This document shows, piece by piece, positions 40,740 through 51,595 of a stretch of 64,000 nucleotides of DNA. Source of the stretch: Oscillospiraceae bacterium. Lineage in GTDB: Bacteria > Bacillota > Clostridia > Oscillospirales > Oscillospiraceae. Made by a program: the position numbers and the translations under genes. Under the pieces are notes generated by a model. The model saw nothing but the letters and a program-made list of their open reading frames with translations. It was not told the DNA's origin and searched no databases. The stretch's first letter is position 1, and every line of letters starts with the position of its first letter. Location: positions 28,579 through 92,578 of the forward strand of contig CACYWG010000015.1 in NCBI GenBank assembly GCA_902778115.1, given 5' to 3'.

Positions 40740-42776
40740 ATGAACATCAGCAAGAAAGTCAAGACCCTGTTGTGCATCGCGCTCGCGCTGATCCTGCTCG
40801 GCAGCGCGCTGGGCGGCCTGTTCAACACCGGCCTCGGCGCGACGAAAGTCACCCGCATCCGCTTCGACGGCGGGCACGGCACCCTCAGCGGCCTGCTGTA
40901 CATGCCGAAGGATGCATCGGCCAGCAACCCCAAGCCGACCGTCATCGTGACCCACGGCTACCTCAACTCCGCCGAAATGCAGGACGCCAACGCCATCGAG
41001 CTTTCCCGCCGCGGCTTTGTCGTCCTGGCGCTCGACCAGTACGACCACGGCCACTCCGCGCTGAGCCATGAAAACTACGCCGACACCAGCTTCTTCGGCG
41101 TGTGGCTCCCCTTCTGGGCCAACTCCATGAACGACGCCGTGCAGTACATGTACGAACAGCCCTATGTGCTCAAGGATGCCGACGGCAACGGCCTGATCGG
41201 CGTGACCGGCCACTCGATGGGCGGCTTCTCCAGCACGCTGGCCTTGGCCTTCGACGAGATGCAGGCGGCGGAAAGCGGCGTGCGCAAGGTCTGCTGCGGC
41301 CTGTCCGAGGGCTCTGACTTCATGTACACCGCCTTCGTCGGCGTCGACGCCGCTACGGCGGACGCGCTCGGCGGCGGCCGCACGATCGGCAAGGTCTGCG
41401 CCCAGTACGACGAGTTCTTCTTCAATGATCCCGCCGTTCAGGGCGGCACGGTCCGCCACAAGGACTATGTCTCCACCCCGGACGGCATGACCTTCCTGCA
41501 GCAGACGGCGCCCGCCCAGGCCAACACCTGGTACGATACCTCCGACGGCGGCCGCCGCATCGTTTATGAACCCGCGCAGACCCACCCCTGGAACCACTTC
41601 TCCGCCACCACGACCGGCTATGCCGTCTCCTTCTACCAGACGGCCTTTGCCGATTATTCCTCCCTGCTCAGGGACATCGCCCCCGACCGCCAGGTCTGGC
41701 AGTGGAAAGAGGGCTTTGAGTGTGTGGCTCTGGTCGGCTTCGTGATGCTGATCCTCGCCCTGGCGCAGATCCTGATCGAGCTGCCCTTCTTCAAGCTGGC
41801 CAAGACCGGCGAACTGGAAGTCCAGCCCGCGCCCAAGGGCGGCAAGCGCCTGGCCACCTGGATCATTCTGCTGGTTGCCATCCTGCTGCCGGCGATCTTC
41901 TTCACCCCGCTGATGGACGGCGGCGCGGGCAGCCCCAAGGTGATGATCCTGTTCTATGCCGGCATCGCCGCGGCGGTGGGCGGCCTGGCGGCCTTCATTA
42001 TCGCGCTGGTCAAAAAGCAGGGCAAGGGCGCCGTGATCGGCGGCTGCTGCCTGACGGTCAGCGGCGCGCTGCTGGCGCTCATTGCGAAGCTCCCGATGTA
42101 CCAGGACTACGCCGTCTGGACGGCGCCCGGCGTCAACAGCATCGCTTACTGGACGATCGGCTGCGCGCTGATGAGCCTGACGATCCTCTCGGCCGTTTAC
42201 GTCTGCATGAAGCGCAGCGAGGGCGCGAGCTTTGCCGACTACGGCGTCAGCTTCAAGCCGGCGGCCATTCTGGGCGGCCTGTGCACCGCGCTGGTGACGG
42301 TCGTGCTGGCCTATGCCGTGCTGTGGCTGATGGACCTGCTGTTCAAGGCGGACTTCCGCATCTGGACCTTTGCCTTCAAGACCTTTGACGCGGGCATCCT
42401 CCCGGCCATCCTCCGCTACCTGCCCACCTTCCTGCTGTTCTACATCGTCTCCACAGCGGGCATCACGGTCAACACCAACACCGAGCGCCTGCAGGGCGTC
42501 AAGGGCTATCTGCTGGCCATCGCCCTCAACGCGGGCGGCGCGATCCTCTGGCTGATCCTCCAGTACGTCACCCTGTTCTCCACGGGCGTCGCCATGGAGC
42601 CGGGCTCCGCGCTCTCCGGCATCGTGCTGGTGGCCATGGTCCCGACGCTGTCCATCGCGGCGATCATTTCCCGCAGGCTCTACAAGAAGACCGGCAACAT
42701 CTGGACGGCCGCCTTCCTCAACGCGATCCTGATGACGACCATGACGATCGCCAACACCATGGTCGCCTTCAAGTAA
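40740..42776 (+). CDS. polytopic membrane protein with N-terminal alpha/beta hydrolase domain
   Basis: 678 residues. Residues 1-30 are a signal anchor. Residues 35-310 form an alpha/beta hydrolase with oxyanion region VTHGY, nucleophile Ser159 in GVTGHSMGG, and a likely His in the AQTHPWNHFS region. From about 330 to the end there are some ten membrane helices. The hydrolase domain probably faces outside. The combination suggests a lipid or peptide esterase anchored in the membrane, induced through the divergent MarR regulator; the substrate is unknown. AGGAAAGGAAG precedes ATG 40740. Confidence 0.82.
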   Translation: MNISKKVKTLLCIALALILLGSALGGLFNTGLGATKVTRIRFDGGHGTLSGLLYMPKDASASNPKPTVIVTHGYLNSAEMQDANAIELSRRGFVVLALDQYDHGHSALSHENYADTSFFGVWLPFWANSMNDAVQYMYEQPYVLKDADGNGLIGVTGHSMGGFSSTLALAFDEMQAAESGVRKVCCGLSEGSDFMYTAFVGVDAATADALGGGRTIGKVCAQYDEFFFNDPAVQGGTVRHKDYVSTPDGMTFLQQTAPAQANTWYDTSDGGRRIVYEPAQTHPWNHFSATTTGYAVSFYQTAFADYSSLLRDIAPDRQVWQWKEGFECVALVGFVMLILALAQILIELPFFKLAKTGELEVQPAPKGGKRLATWIILLVAILLPAIFFTPLMDGGAGSPKVMILFYAGIAAAVGGLAAFIIALVKKQGKGAVIGGCCLTVSGALLALIAKLPMYQDYAVWTAPGVNSIAYWTIGCALMSLTILSAVYVCMKRSEGASFADYGVSFKPAAILGGLCTALVTVVLAYAVLWLMDLLFKADFRIWTFAFKTFDAGILPAILRYLPTFLLFYIVSTAGITVNTNTERLQGVKGYLLAIALNAGGAILWLILQYVTLFSTGVAMEPGSALSGIVLVAMVPTLSIAAIISRRLYKKTGNIWTAAFLNAILMTTMTIANTMVAFK

Positions 42777-42800
42777 ATCCTCTCTTCTTACCCGGTGCAG

Positions 42801-42836
42801 CAAGCGGAAGCCGAAAGGCTTCCGCTTGTTCTTTTC
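42801..42836 (+). terminator. terminator after the membrane hydrolase gene
   Basis: AAGCGGAAGCC / GGCTTCCGCTT, GAAA loop, then GTTCTTTTC. Confidence 0.88.
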
Positions 42837-42927
42837 TGCGCCTCATCACGCAAAGGGCTTTTTTTATTCATATTTTTATGCTATACTCTATATTTGGAAT
42901 TCTATCCTGCAAAGAAAGGCATGAACC

Positions 42928-45694
<2,767 letters not shown>

Positions 45695-45696
<2 letters not shown>

Positions 45697-45726
45697 TTCG
45701 GAATTCGGAGTTCGGAATTCGGAATT
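45695..45726. repeat. dispersed AATTCGGAATTCGG repeat, copy 4
   Basis: Starts inside the secA stop codon; identical in unit to the copy after dnaK. It separates secA from the pgeF start. Confidence 0.8.
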
Positions 45727-45737
45727 GAGGAAGATTA

Positions 45738-46529
45738 ATGGCGTTTATTGAAGAAAGCAAAGACGGGCTCATTTACATGCGCTCGGAGATAATCCCGCTG
45801 CGCCACGCCTTCACAACGCGTTACGGCGGCGTGAGCACGGGCGAGTGGGCCACGCTGAACCTCGGCTCCAACCGGGGCGACGACCCGGCGGCCGTGCGCG
45901 AAAACTACCGCCGTGTCGCGGCGCTCTTCGGCGCCGGGATCGACGACTGCTGCGTGACCAGGCAGGTACATGGCACGGAGGTGCGCGTCGTGACCGAGAA
46001 AGACCGCCACGTCTGCCTGAGCGCCGTGCCCTATGAGGCCGACGGCCTGGTGACGAACGTGAAAGGCCTGCCGATCTTCTGCTTTGTGGCCGACTGCGTG
46101 CCGGTGCTTCTCTGTGACGCGCAGGCCGGCGTGATCGCCGCCGTGCACTGCGGCTGGCGCAGTGCGACCGGGGACATTCTGGGCGTAGCGCTGCGGAAGA
46201 TGGAAGAACTCGGGGCAAAGCCTGCGGAACTCTGCGCCGCCATCGGCCCCTCGATCGGCAAGTGCTGCTTCGAGACCGACCGGGACGTGCCGGATGCGGT
46301 GGAGGCCTGGCTCGCCGGCGACACGGCAGGGCTCATCGAGCGCCGCGCGGACGGCAAATACATGGTCGACCTGCGCGGGGCCAACGCCCGCCGCCTGCAG
46401 CAGCTCGGCGTTCCGGCGCGGCAGATCGACGTATCGGACGAATGCACCTTCTGCAATCATGACAAATACTGGTCCCACCGCTATACGCACGGCCGCCGCG
46501 GCAGCCAGGCGGCGGGAATTACACTCTGA
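45738..46529 (+). CDS. pgeF: peptidoglycan editing factor PgeF / multicopper-oxidase-fold (YfiH/LACC1) family
   Basis: A 263-residue YfiH/LACC1 protein: HAFTTRYGGVSTGEW and LNLGSNRGDD at the start, the metal-site region VADCVPVLLCD, VHCGWR near residue 136, and CTFCNHDKYWSHR at the end. Family members act on purine nucleosides (phosphorylase/deaminase) and limit misincorporation in peptidoglycan. GAGGAAG precedes ATG 45738. Located between secA and a binding-protein gene. Confidence 0.93.
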   Translation: MAFIEESKDGLIYMRSEIIPLRHAFTTRYGGVSTGEWATLNLGSNRGDDPAAVRENYRRVAALFGAGIDDCCVTRQVHGTEVRVVTEKDRHVCLSAVPYEADGLVTNVKGLPIFCFVADCVPVLLCDAQAGVIAAVHCGWRSATGDILGVALRKMEELGAKPAELCAAIGPSIGKCCFETDRDVPDAVEAWLAGDTAGLIERRADGKYMVDLRGANARRLQQLGVPARQIDVSDECTFCNHDKYWSHRYTHGRRGSQAAGITL

Positions 46530-46550
46530 AAGAAAAGGGAAGAGACAGAG

Positions 46551-48185
46551 ATGAAGCAGAGAATCAGACAATGGACGGCCGTGCTGTGCGCGCTGGCCCT
46601 GCTGTTGGCCCTCGCCGGCTGCACGGGCGGGCGGACGGACGAGAAAGACAGCGGTCTTCCGGAATCCACCGGCGGCAAGGACGTGGAAAAGGCCGACGCG
46701 GTCGACAACATTTTTTCCCTGAACTCCCATCCCAAGTACAGCTTCCGCCCGACCGTGGCCACCAACCACGCCAACCAGCTCGTCTGTGACCTGATCTATG
46801 AGAACATGCTGGAGCTGGATGACAACTTTGAGGTGATCGAGGGCGCCGGCCTGATCACCAGCTGGAGCGTTTCGGCTGACGGCAAGGCCTGGACCTTCTA
46901 CATCGACACCGAACACATGTTCCACGACGGCAGCTTCGTCACCGGCAACGATCTGCGCATGTCGCTGGAAAACGCCATCCATGCCGACCGCTTCCAGGGC
47001 CGCTTCGCCAGCGTCCAGGGCGTAGGCTATGACAAGGACTACATGGTCGTGACGCTCGGTATCCCCAACACCCAGTTCTACAAGCTGCTGAACATCCCCG
47101 TCTGCAAGGCCGGCACCTTCGGCGACGACCATCCTATCGGCTCCGGGCCCTATACCTGGGATCCCGAGGTGGAAAACAAGCTGATCGCCTTTGAGCACCA
47201 CCCGGACTACGACCATCTGCCGGTGAAGGAGATCTATATCCAGCAGCTGACCGAGGCGGCGGACATCCTCAGCGCCTTTGAGGACGGCCTGATCGACGTG
47301 GTGGTCAACGACCCCTCCAGCATCACGAACCTGGGTTATGCCAGCACCAACGAAAAGCGCACCTTTTATACCACCAACCTGCACTTTGTCGCCTTCAACG
47401 AGGAGACCACCCTCGGCCGCTATTCCAACATCCGCGCCGCGCTGAGCTACGCCTTCGACCGCTCCTATTTTGAAGAACTGACCCGCGGCAACGGCGTCGG
47501 CACGCCGATCCCGATGGTGCCGACGGTCGACATCTATCCCACGGCGATGGCGAACAGCCACGGCTACGACATGGAGCGCTGCCTGCGCATCCTGAACAAC
47601 TACGGCATCACCGACTTTGACGAGGACGGAAAGCTGGAGCTGGCCACGGGCTCTGCGCAGGAGATGGACATGACGATGATCGTCCCCGCCGACAGCAGCG
47701 TCAAGGCCGGCATGGCCCACCGCTTTGCCGCGGACCTGGCGGAGATCGGCTTCACGATCAATGTTCGCGAGATGACCTGGGCGGACTATACCAAGGCGCT
47801 GGAGGACGGCTATATTACCGAGAAGGACGAGACAAAAACGCCCTTTGACATCTATTACGGCGAGGTGAAGCTGCGCAACGACTTTGACCTGACGGAGCTG
47901 CTGCAGGTGCGCACGGAGGACAACGAGGACAGCAACATCAACTTTACCCGCTCCACCGACCGCACCTTTGAAAACTATATCAACGCCTATCTCTCTGCCA
48001 ACGACGCCACCCGCGCCCAGCGCTATGAGGAGCTGTGCCAGTATCTGCTGGATACCGGCTCGCTCATCAGCATCGGCTTTGAAAAGCAGGAGATCTTTAC
48101 CCACCGCGGCGTGGTCAAGGGCGTCGACCCCAACGCGGGCAACCCGCTTTACAACTTCGCCAACTGGGAAATCGACCTGGATTAA
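46551..48185 (+). CDS. ABC transporter substrate-binding lipoprotein, peptide/oligopeptide type (SBP_bac_5)
   Basis: A 544-residue lipoprotein with lipobox LAGC (Cys24) and a Gly/Asp/Lys-rich linker. The family-5 core includes VCDLIYENMLELDDNFEVIEG near residue 80, WSVSADGKAWTFYI, and ALSYAFDRSYFEEL near 305. Such proteins bind oligopeptides or related ligands outside the cell. No permease or ATPase genes are next to it, so it must serve a transporter encoded elsewhere. Ribosome site GGGAAGAG before ATG 46551. Confidence 0.92.
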   Translation: MKQRIRQWTAVLCALALLLALAGCTGGRTDEKDSGLPESTGGKDVEKADAVDNIFSLNSHPKYSFRPTVATNHANQLVCDLIYENMLELDDNFEVIEGAGLITSWSVSADGKAWTFYIDTEHMFHDGSFVTGNDLRMSLENAIHADRFQGRFASVQGVGYDKDYMVVTLGIPNTQFYKLLNIPVCKAGTFGDDHPIGSGPYTWDPEVENKLIAFEHHPDYDHLPVKEIYIQQLTEAADILSAFEDGLIDVVVNDPSSITNLGYASTNEKRTFYTTNLHFVAFNEETTLGRYSNIRAALSYAFDRSYFEELTRGNGVGTPIPMVPTVDIYPTAMANSHGYDMERCLRILNNYGITDFDEDGKLELATGSAQEMDMTMIVPADSSVKAGMAHRFAADLAEIGFTINVREMTWADYTKALEDGYITEKDETKTPFDIYYGEVKLRNDFDLTELLQVRTEDNEDSNINFTRSTDRTFENYINAYLSANDATRAQRYEELCQYLLDTGSLISIGFEKQEIFTHRGVVKGVDPNAGNPLYNFANWEIDLD

Positions 48186-48212
48186 CTCAAATATATCAGG
48201 AGGAGAGCAAGC

Positions 48213-48593
48213 ATGACCGACAGAGAATTGATGTCCATGGCCAAAAAGGCCTCGATGAACGCCTACGTGCCTTATTCCCGTTTTCCCGTGGGCGCGGCGC
48301 TGGAGTGTGACGACGGCGCGGTCTTCACCGGCTGCAACGTCGAAAACGCCGCCCTCGGCAGCACGATCTGCGCCGAGCGCACCGCCTGCTGCAAGGCCGT
48401 CAGCGAGGGGCACCGCAGCTTCCGCCGCATCGCCATCTACGCCGACAGCCAGAACTGGTGCACGCCCTGCGGCGCCTGCCGTCAGTTCCTGGCGGAGTTT
48501 TCGCCGGATATGGAGGTCCTGTGCGCCAAGGCCGGCGACCGCTATGTGAGCTATAAGCTCTCCGAGCTGCTGCCGCACACCTTCGAGTACTGA
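48213..48593 (+). CDS. cdd: cytidine deaminase
   Basis: A 126-residue homotetramer-type cytidine deaminase. The zinc site is complete: TICAERTA (Cys and catalytic Glu) and PCGACRQFL. The N-terminal YSRFPVGAALECDDG is standard. It converts cytidine to uridine in pyrimidine salvage. AGGAGGAG lies eight bases before ATG 48213. Confidence 0.97.
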   Translation: MTDRELMSMAKKASMNAYVPYSRFPVGAALECDDGAVFTGCNVENAALGSTICAERTACCKAVSEGHRSFRRIAIYADSQNWCTPCGACRQFLAEFSPDMEVLCAKAGDRYVSYKLSELLPHTFEY

Positions 48594-48607
48594 GCGGAGG
48601 AGACGGC

Positions 48608-49633
48608 ATGCTTTCCTTTGAATGCGACTACAACACCGGTGCGCATCCGAAGCTGCTGGAGGCGCTGGCGAGGACGAACCTCGATCCCCAGCCCGGCTAC
48701 GGCGAGGACGAATACTGCCTGCGCGCAGCGGAAAAGATCCGTGAGGCCTGCCGCGCGCCGGAGGCGGCGGTGCGTTTTCTCGTCGGCGGCACACAGACCA
48801 ACCAGGTCGTGATCGCCGCGCTCCTGCGCAGCTACGAGGGCGTGCTCGCGGCCGTGACGGGGCATGTCAACGGCCACGAGGCCGGCGCGATCGAGTATTC
48901 CGGCCACAAGGTGCTCACGCTGCCGCAGCATCTCGGCAAGATCGACGCCGGCGAGTTGCGCAAGTGGCTGGAAACCTATTTCGCGGACGAGGCCTGTGAG
49001 CATATGGTGCGCCCGGGCATGGTCTATCTCTCCCATCCCACCGAGTACGGCACGCTCTATACCCGCGCGGAGCTGGAGGCGATCGCCGCCGTCTGCCGGG
49101 AGTACCGGCTGCCGCTGTTTCTGGACGGCGCGCGTCTGGGCTATGGCCTGATGAGCAGGGCCGCCGAGCTGACGCTGCCGGACATCGCCTCCCTCTGCGA
49201 CGTGTTCTACATCGGCGGCACCAAGTGCGGCGCACTCTGCGGCGAGGCGGTGGTCTTCCCCAAGGGAAACGCGCCGGAGCACTTCACCTCCATTATCAAG
49301 CAGCACGGCGCGCTGCTGGCCAAAGGGCGGCTGCTGGGCGTGCAGTTCGACGCGCTCTTTACCGACGGGCTCTACTTCGAGGCGGCCAAAAACGCGATCG
49401 ACAAGGCTGAGCGCCTGAAAGAGCTGTTCCGCGAGAAGGGCTATGCCTTCTTCCTCAATTCGCCGACGAACCAGCAGTTCGTGCTGGTGCCGGATGAGAC
49501 TGTGAAAAAGCTGGAGGGGAAGGTCCGCTTCAGCATCTGGGAAAAGCCGGACGCAGAGCACACGGTGCTGCGCTTTTGCACCAGCTGGGCCACCACGGAC
49601 GAAGACATCGACCGCCTGGCGCAGCTGCTGTAA
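48608..49633 (+). CDS. low-specificity threonine aldolase / beta-eliminating lyase family
   Basis: A 341-residue fold-type I PLP enzyme. The PLP lysine is in YIGGTKCGALCGEAVVF, the Asp that holds the pyridine nitrogen is in LFLDGARLGYGL, and VGGTQTNQVVIAALL lies near residue 60. It would cleave L-threonine or allo-threonine to glycine and acetaldehyde. The first residues (ECDYNTGAHPKLLEAL) fit the family. It is 14 bases downstream of cdd and ends the gene string with a repeat and terminator. Confidence 0.93.
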   Translation: MLSFECDYNTGAHPKLLEALARTNLDPQPGYGEDEYCLRAAEKIREACRAPEAAVRFLVGGTQTNQVVIAALLRSYEGVLAAVTGHVNGHEAGAIEYSGHKVLTLPQHLGKIDAGELRKWLETYFADEACEHMVRPGMVYLSHPTEYGTLYTRAELEAIAAVCREYRLPLFLDGARLGYGLMSRAAELTLPDIASLCDVFYIGGTKCGALCGEAVVFPKGNAPEHFTSIIKQHGALLAKGRLLGVQFDALFTDGLYFEAAKNAIDKAERLKELFREKGYAFFLNSPTNQQFVLVPDETVKKLEGKVRFSIWEKPDAEHTVLRFCTSWATTDEDIDRLAQLL

Positions 49634-49634
49634 C

Positions 49635-49658
49635 AATTCGGAATTCGGCGTTCGGAAT
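49635..49658. repeat. dispersed AATTCGGAATTCGG repeat, copy 5
   Basis: AATTCGGAATTCGGCGTTCG then GAAT; slightly diverged from the others and directly after the aldolase stop. Confidence 0.75.
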
Positions 49659-49660
49659 AA

Positions 49661-49704
49661 GAAAAAGAGATCGGAGGAGCTTCGGTTCCTCCGATCTCTT
49701 TTTG
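49661..49704. terminator. bidirectional terminator between the aldolase and DUF4349 genes
   Basis: AAAAAGAGATCGGAGGA / TCCTCCGATCTCTTTTT with a short loop; A and T tracts on both flanks. Confidence 0.92.
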
Positions 49705-49715
49705 AAAACGGATCT

Positions 49716-50693
49716 TTATTTTGCTTCGCGTTCAGCAGCCTTGCGGGCGCGGCGCTTTTTGGCGGCGCGGCGGATGAGGATCACGGCGACCACGATCAGC
49801 ACGGCCAGGATCACCAGCGCAGGCAGCGCCTCCACGAACCAGAGCAGGAAGTCGCTGAAAAACTCCGCGGTGCTCTTCAGACCGTTGCGCACGGCAAGAC
49901 CCAGGCGCTGGCCATAGGAAAGCTTGGCCTCCGGCGTGAAGACCGTGACCTCGTTGATGTTGACGTTTACGGTGCTGTAGCTCACCTGGCGGTCCCAGTT
50001 GGTAAGCGTGGACTGCAGGCTCTCGATCTGATAGCGCAGCTCGGTCAGACGGTCCTCGATCACGATGATGTCGGACACGGTCTCGGCCTTCTCCATCATC
50101 TCCAGCAGCCGCTGCTCCTGGGTCTGATAGGCGGTCAGGCGCGCCTGCACGTCGTAGTAGCGGGCGGTGATGTTCTCGGTGTAGGTGTAGGTGTAAGGGA
50201 CGTTCCCGAGGGTGGAGAGGCTGCCCATCAGCTCGGAAAAGCGGGTGCTGGGGATGCGGACGGTGTAGTTGGCGCTGCGGTTTCCCGCATAGCCGCGGGC
50301 CTGGCTGTAGTAGTTGCTGCCGTTGATGCTGCTCGACTCGATAAAGCCGCCGTATTGCTGCACGAGCGCCTGCAGCTTCTCGAGCGTCTGCTCGAATTCG
50401 GTGGTCTCCACGGTGGCGTCGGCGGAGTAGATGATCTTCTCCGGATCGACCTCGGGCTTTTCGGCCTCGGGCGCGTCGGGGCTGGCGGCCTTCATCTCCG
50501 TGCTGTTGACGGCGAAGCCGCCGTAGGCCGCCTCTTCGCCCATGACCGCCTCCGGCGCGGGCATCGGCTCTTCCGCAGGTGCGGAGACGTAGTAAGCGGA
50601 GTCCCGGGCGGACTGGCCCTTGGAACTGGCGCCGCAGGCGCACAGTGACAGAAGCAGCAGGACGCTCAACACGATGGCAAAAGTCTTTTTCAT
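49716..50693 (-). CDS. DUF4349 lipoprotein with C-terminal membrane anchor
   Basis: A 325-residue lipoprotein (lipobox LCAC, Cys21). After a low-complexity Pro/Glu/Ala stretch comes the DUF4349 domain: IIYSADATVETTEFEQTLEKL, the long coiled section with RLLEMMEKAETVSDIIVIEDRL, and SYSTVNVNI. A membrane helix at about residues 290-312 is followed by a basic tail. The family is extracytoplasmic with no known function. ATG 50693 has GGAGGGAT upstream; a few further codons to 50708 are not used. Confidence 0.88.
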   Translation of the reverse strand: MKKTFAIVLSVLLLLSLCACGASSKGQSARDSAYYVSAPAEEPMPAPEAVMGEEAAYGGFAVNSTEMKAASPDAPEAEKPEVDPEKIIYSADATVETTEFEQTLEKLQALVQQYGGFIESSSINGSNYYSQARGYAGNRSANYTVRIPSTRFSELMGSLSTLGNVPYTYTYTENITARYYDVQARLTAYQTQEQRLLEMMEKAETVSDIIVIEDRLTELRYQIESLQSTLTNWDRQVSYSTVNVNINEVTVFTPEAKLSYGQRLGLAVRNGLKSTAEFFSDFLLWFVEALPALVILAVLIVVAVILIRRAAKKRRARKAAEREAK

Positions 50694-50764
50694 GATGGAT
50701 CCCTCCATGTATTATTTTGTCCTCGGAGGATCGGACGATACAGAATCAGAAAGGTTCCCGAAAA

Positions 50765-51439
50765 TTATCCTAAAAATCTTGCAAGCTGCGCGGGCGTGGC
50801 CTGCGGCAGGAGTTTGGTCAGATGCGCGCGGATGCGCCCGGCCGAGTCCTCCGGCTCGCGCGCATAGACGCGCGAGGTAAAAAACGCGCCGAAATGCTGC
50901 TCGGGCGTGGCATACTGCGCCAGGCCCCAGCCGAAGGGCTTTCCGTGCCGGTCGGTCTGGTACACGAAATCCGACACGGTCACGTAGCCCTGCATCTGCA
51001 GGAACACCATGCTTGCGTCGAAGCCCTTGCGGCTTTCGTCGCTCAGGCAGGCCAGCGCCTTCAGCTCTTTGGATACGAGCGGCGAGCGCTCCGTCAGGAT
51101 CTCCATGATGCGTTCGTCTTTATGTCTGGCCTTGCCGTCATCCACGCGCGCGTCGTAGTCGTAGCCGTCGCGGCGGTAGTTGGCAAAATCGGGAAACCAG
51201 TCGCGGCTGATATAGAGCGCCCGCCCGCGGTAAAATCTGCCGTAGGCGCAGCCGCCTTCGCGGATGATCGGCCCCTTCCAGTCCCATGGACAATCGGGAT
51301 CGTCCGGCGTGCCCCAGAAGCAGCGGCAGTTCTCCTCTATGGAAAAGCCCGGGATCTCGCCCTTGAAATAGGGCAGAAAACCCAGCTCGTCCACCAGACG
51401 GATGATATCTTCTTTTGTGCGGATTTCCGGCAGAAACAC
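50765..51439 (-). CDS. AlkZ-related hypothetical protein
   Basis: A 224-residue cytoplasmic protein. I recall proteins of this type being labelled AlkZ-related: LPEIRTKEDIIRLVDELGFLPYF at the start (in parts), WDWKGPIIREGGCAYGRFY near residue 53, and KGFDASMVFLQMQGYVTVSDF near 138, which looks like a winged-helix recognition segment. AlkZ/YcaQ are DNA glycosylases, but their catalytic residues cannot be placed here, so enzymatic activity is doubtful. Stands alone on the minus strand, divergent from the galactosidase operon. Confidence 0.6.
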   Translation of the reverse strand: MFLPEIRTKEDIIRLVDELGFLPYFKGEIPGFSIEENCRCFWGTPDDPDCPWDWKGPIIREGGCAYGRFYRGRALYISRDWFPDFANYRRDGYDYDARVDDGKARHKDERIMEILTERSPLVSKELKALACLSDESRKGFDASMVFLQMQGYVTVSDFVYQTDRHGKPFGWGLAQYATPEQHFGAFFTSRVYAREPEDSAGRIRAHLTKLLPQATPAQLARFLG

Positions 51440-51528
51440 GGCGCCTCAGCTCCTTTTTTCTTCTGCCGTCAGCATAGCACAGGCAATCCCCCGGCGCAAG
51501 GCCTGTCGGAGACCGAAAAAATACCGAT

Positions 51529-51557
51529 TGAGAAACGCGCGGGATGATGATACAATA
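51529..51557 (+). promoter_or_regulatory. sigma-A promoter of the galactosidase operon
   Basis: TTGAGA, 17 bases, TACAAT, about 40 bases before the ATG at 51596. Confidence 0.78.
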
Positions 51558-51595
51558 AGATTTACCGAAAAAAACAGACTGGAGAGTGATTTTTG

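Noticed and set aside
45735..48794. A 1,019-codon minus-strand open frame opposite pgeF, the binding protein and cdd genes
   Set aside because: Same compositional artefact; all three plus-strand genes are well supported.
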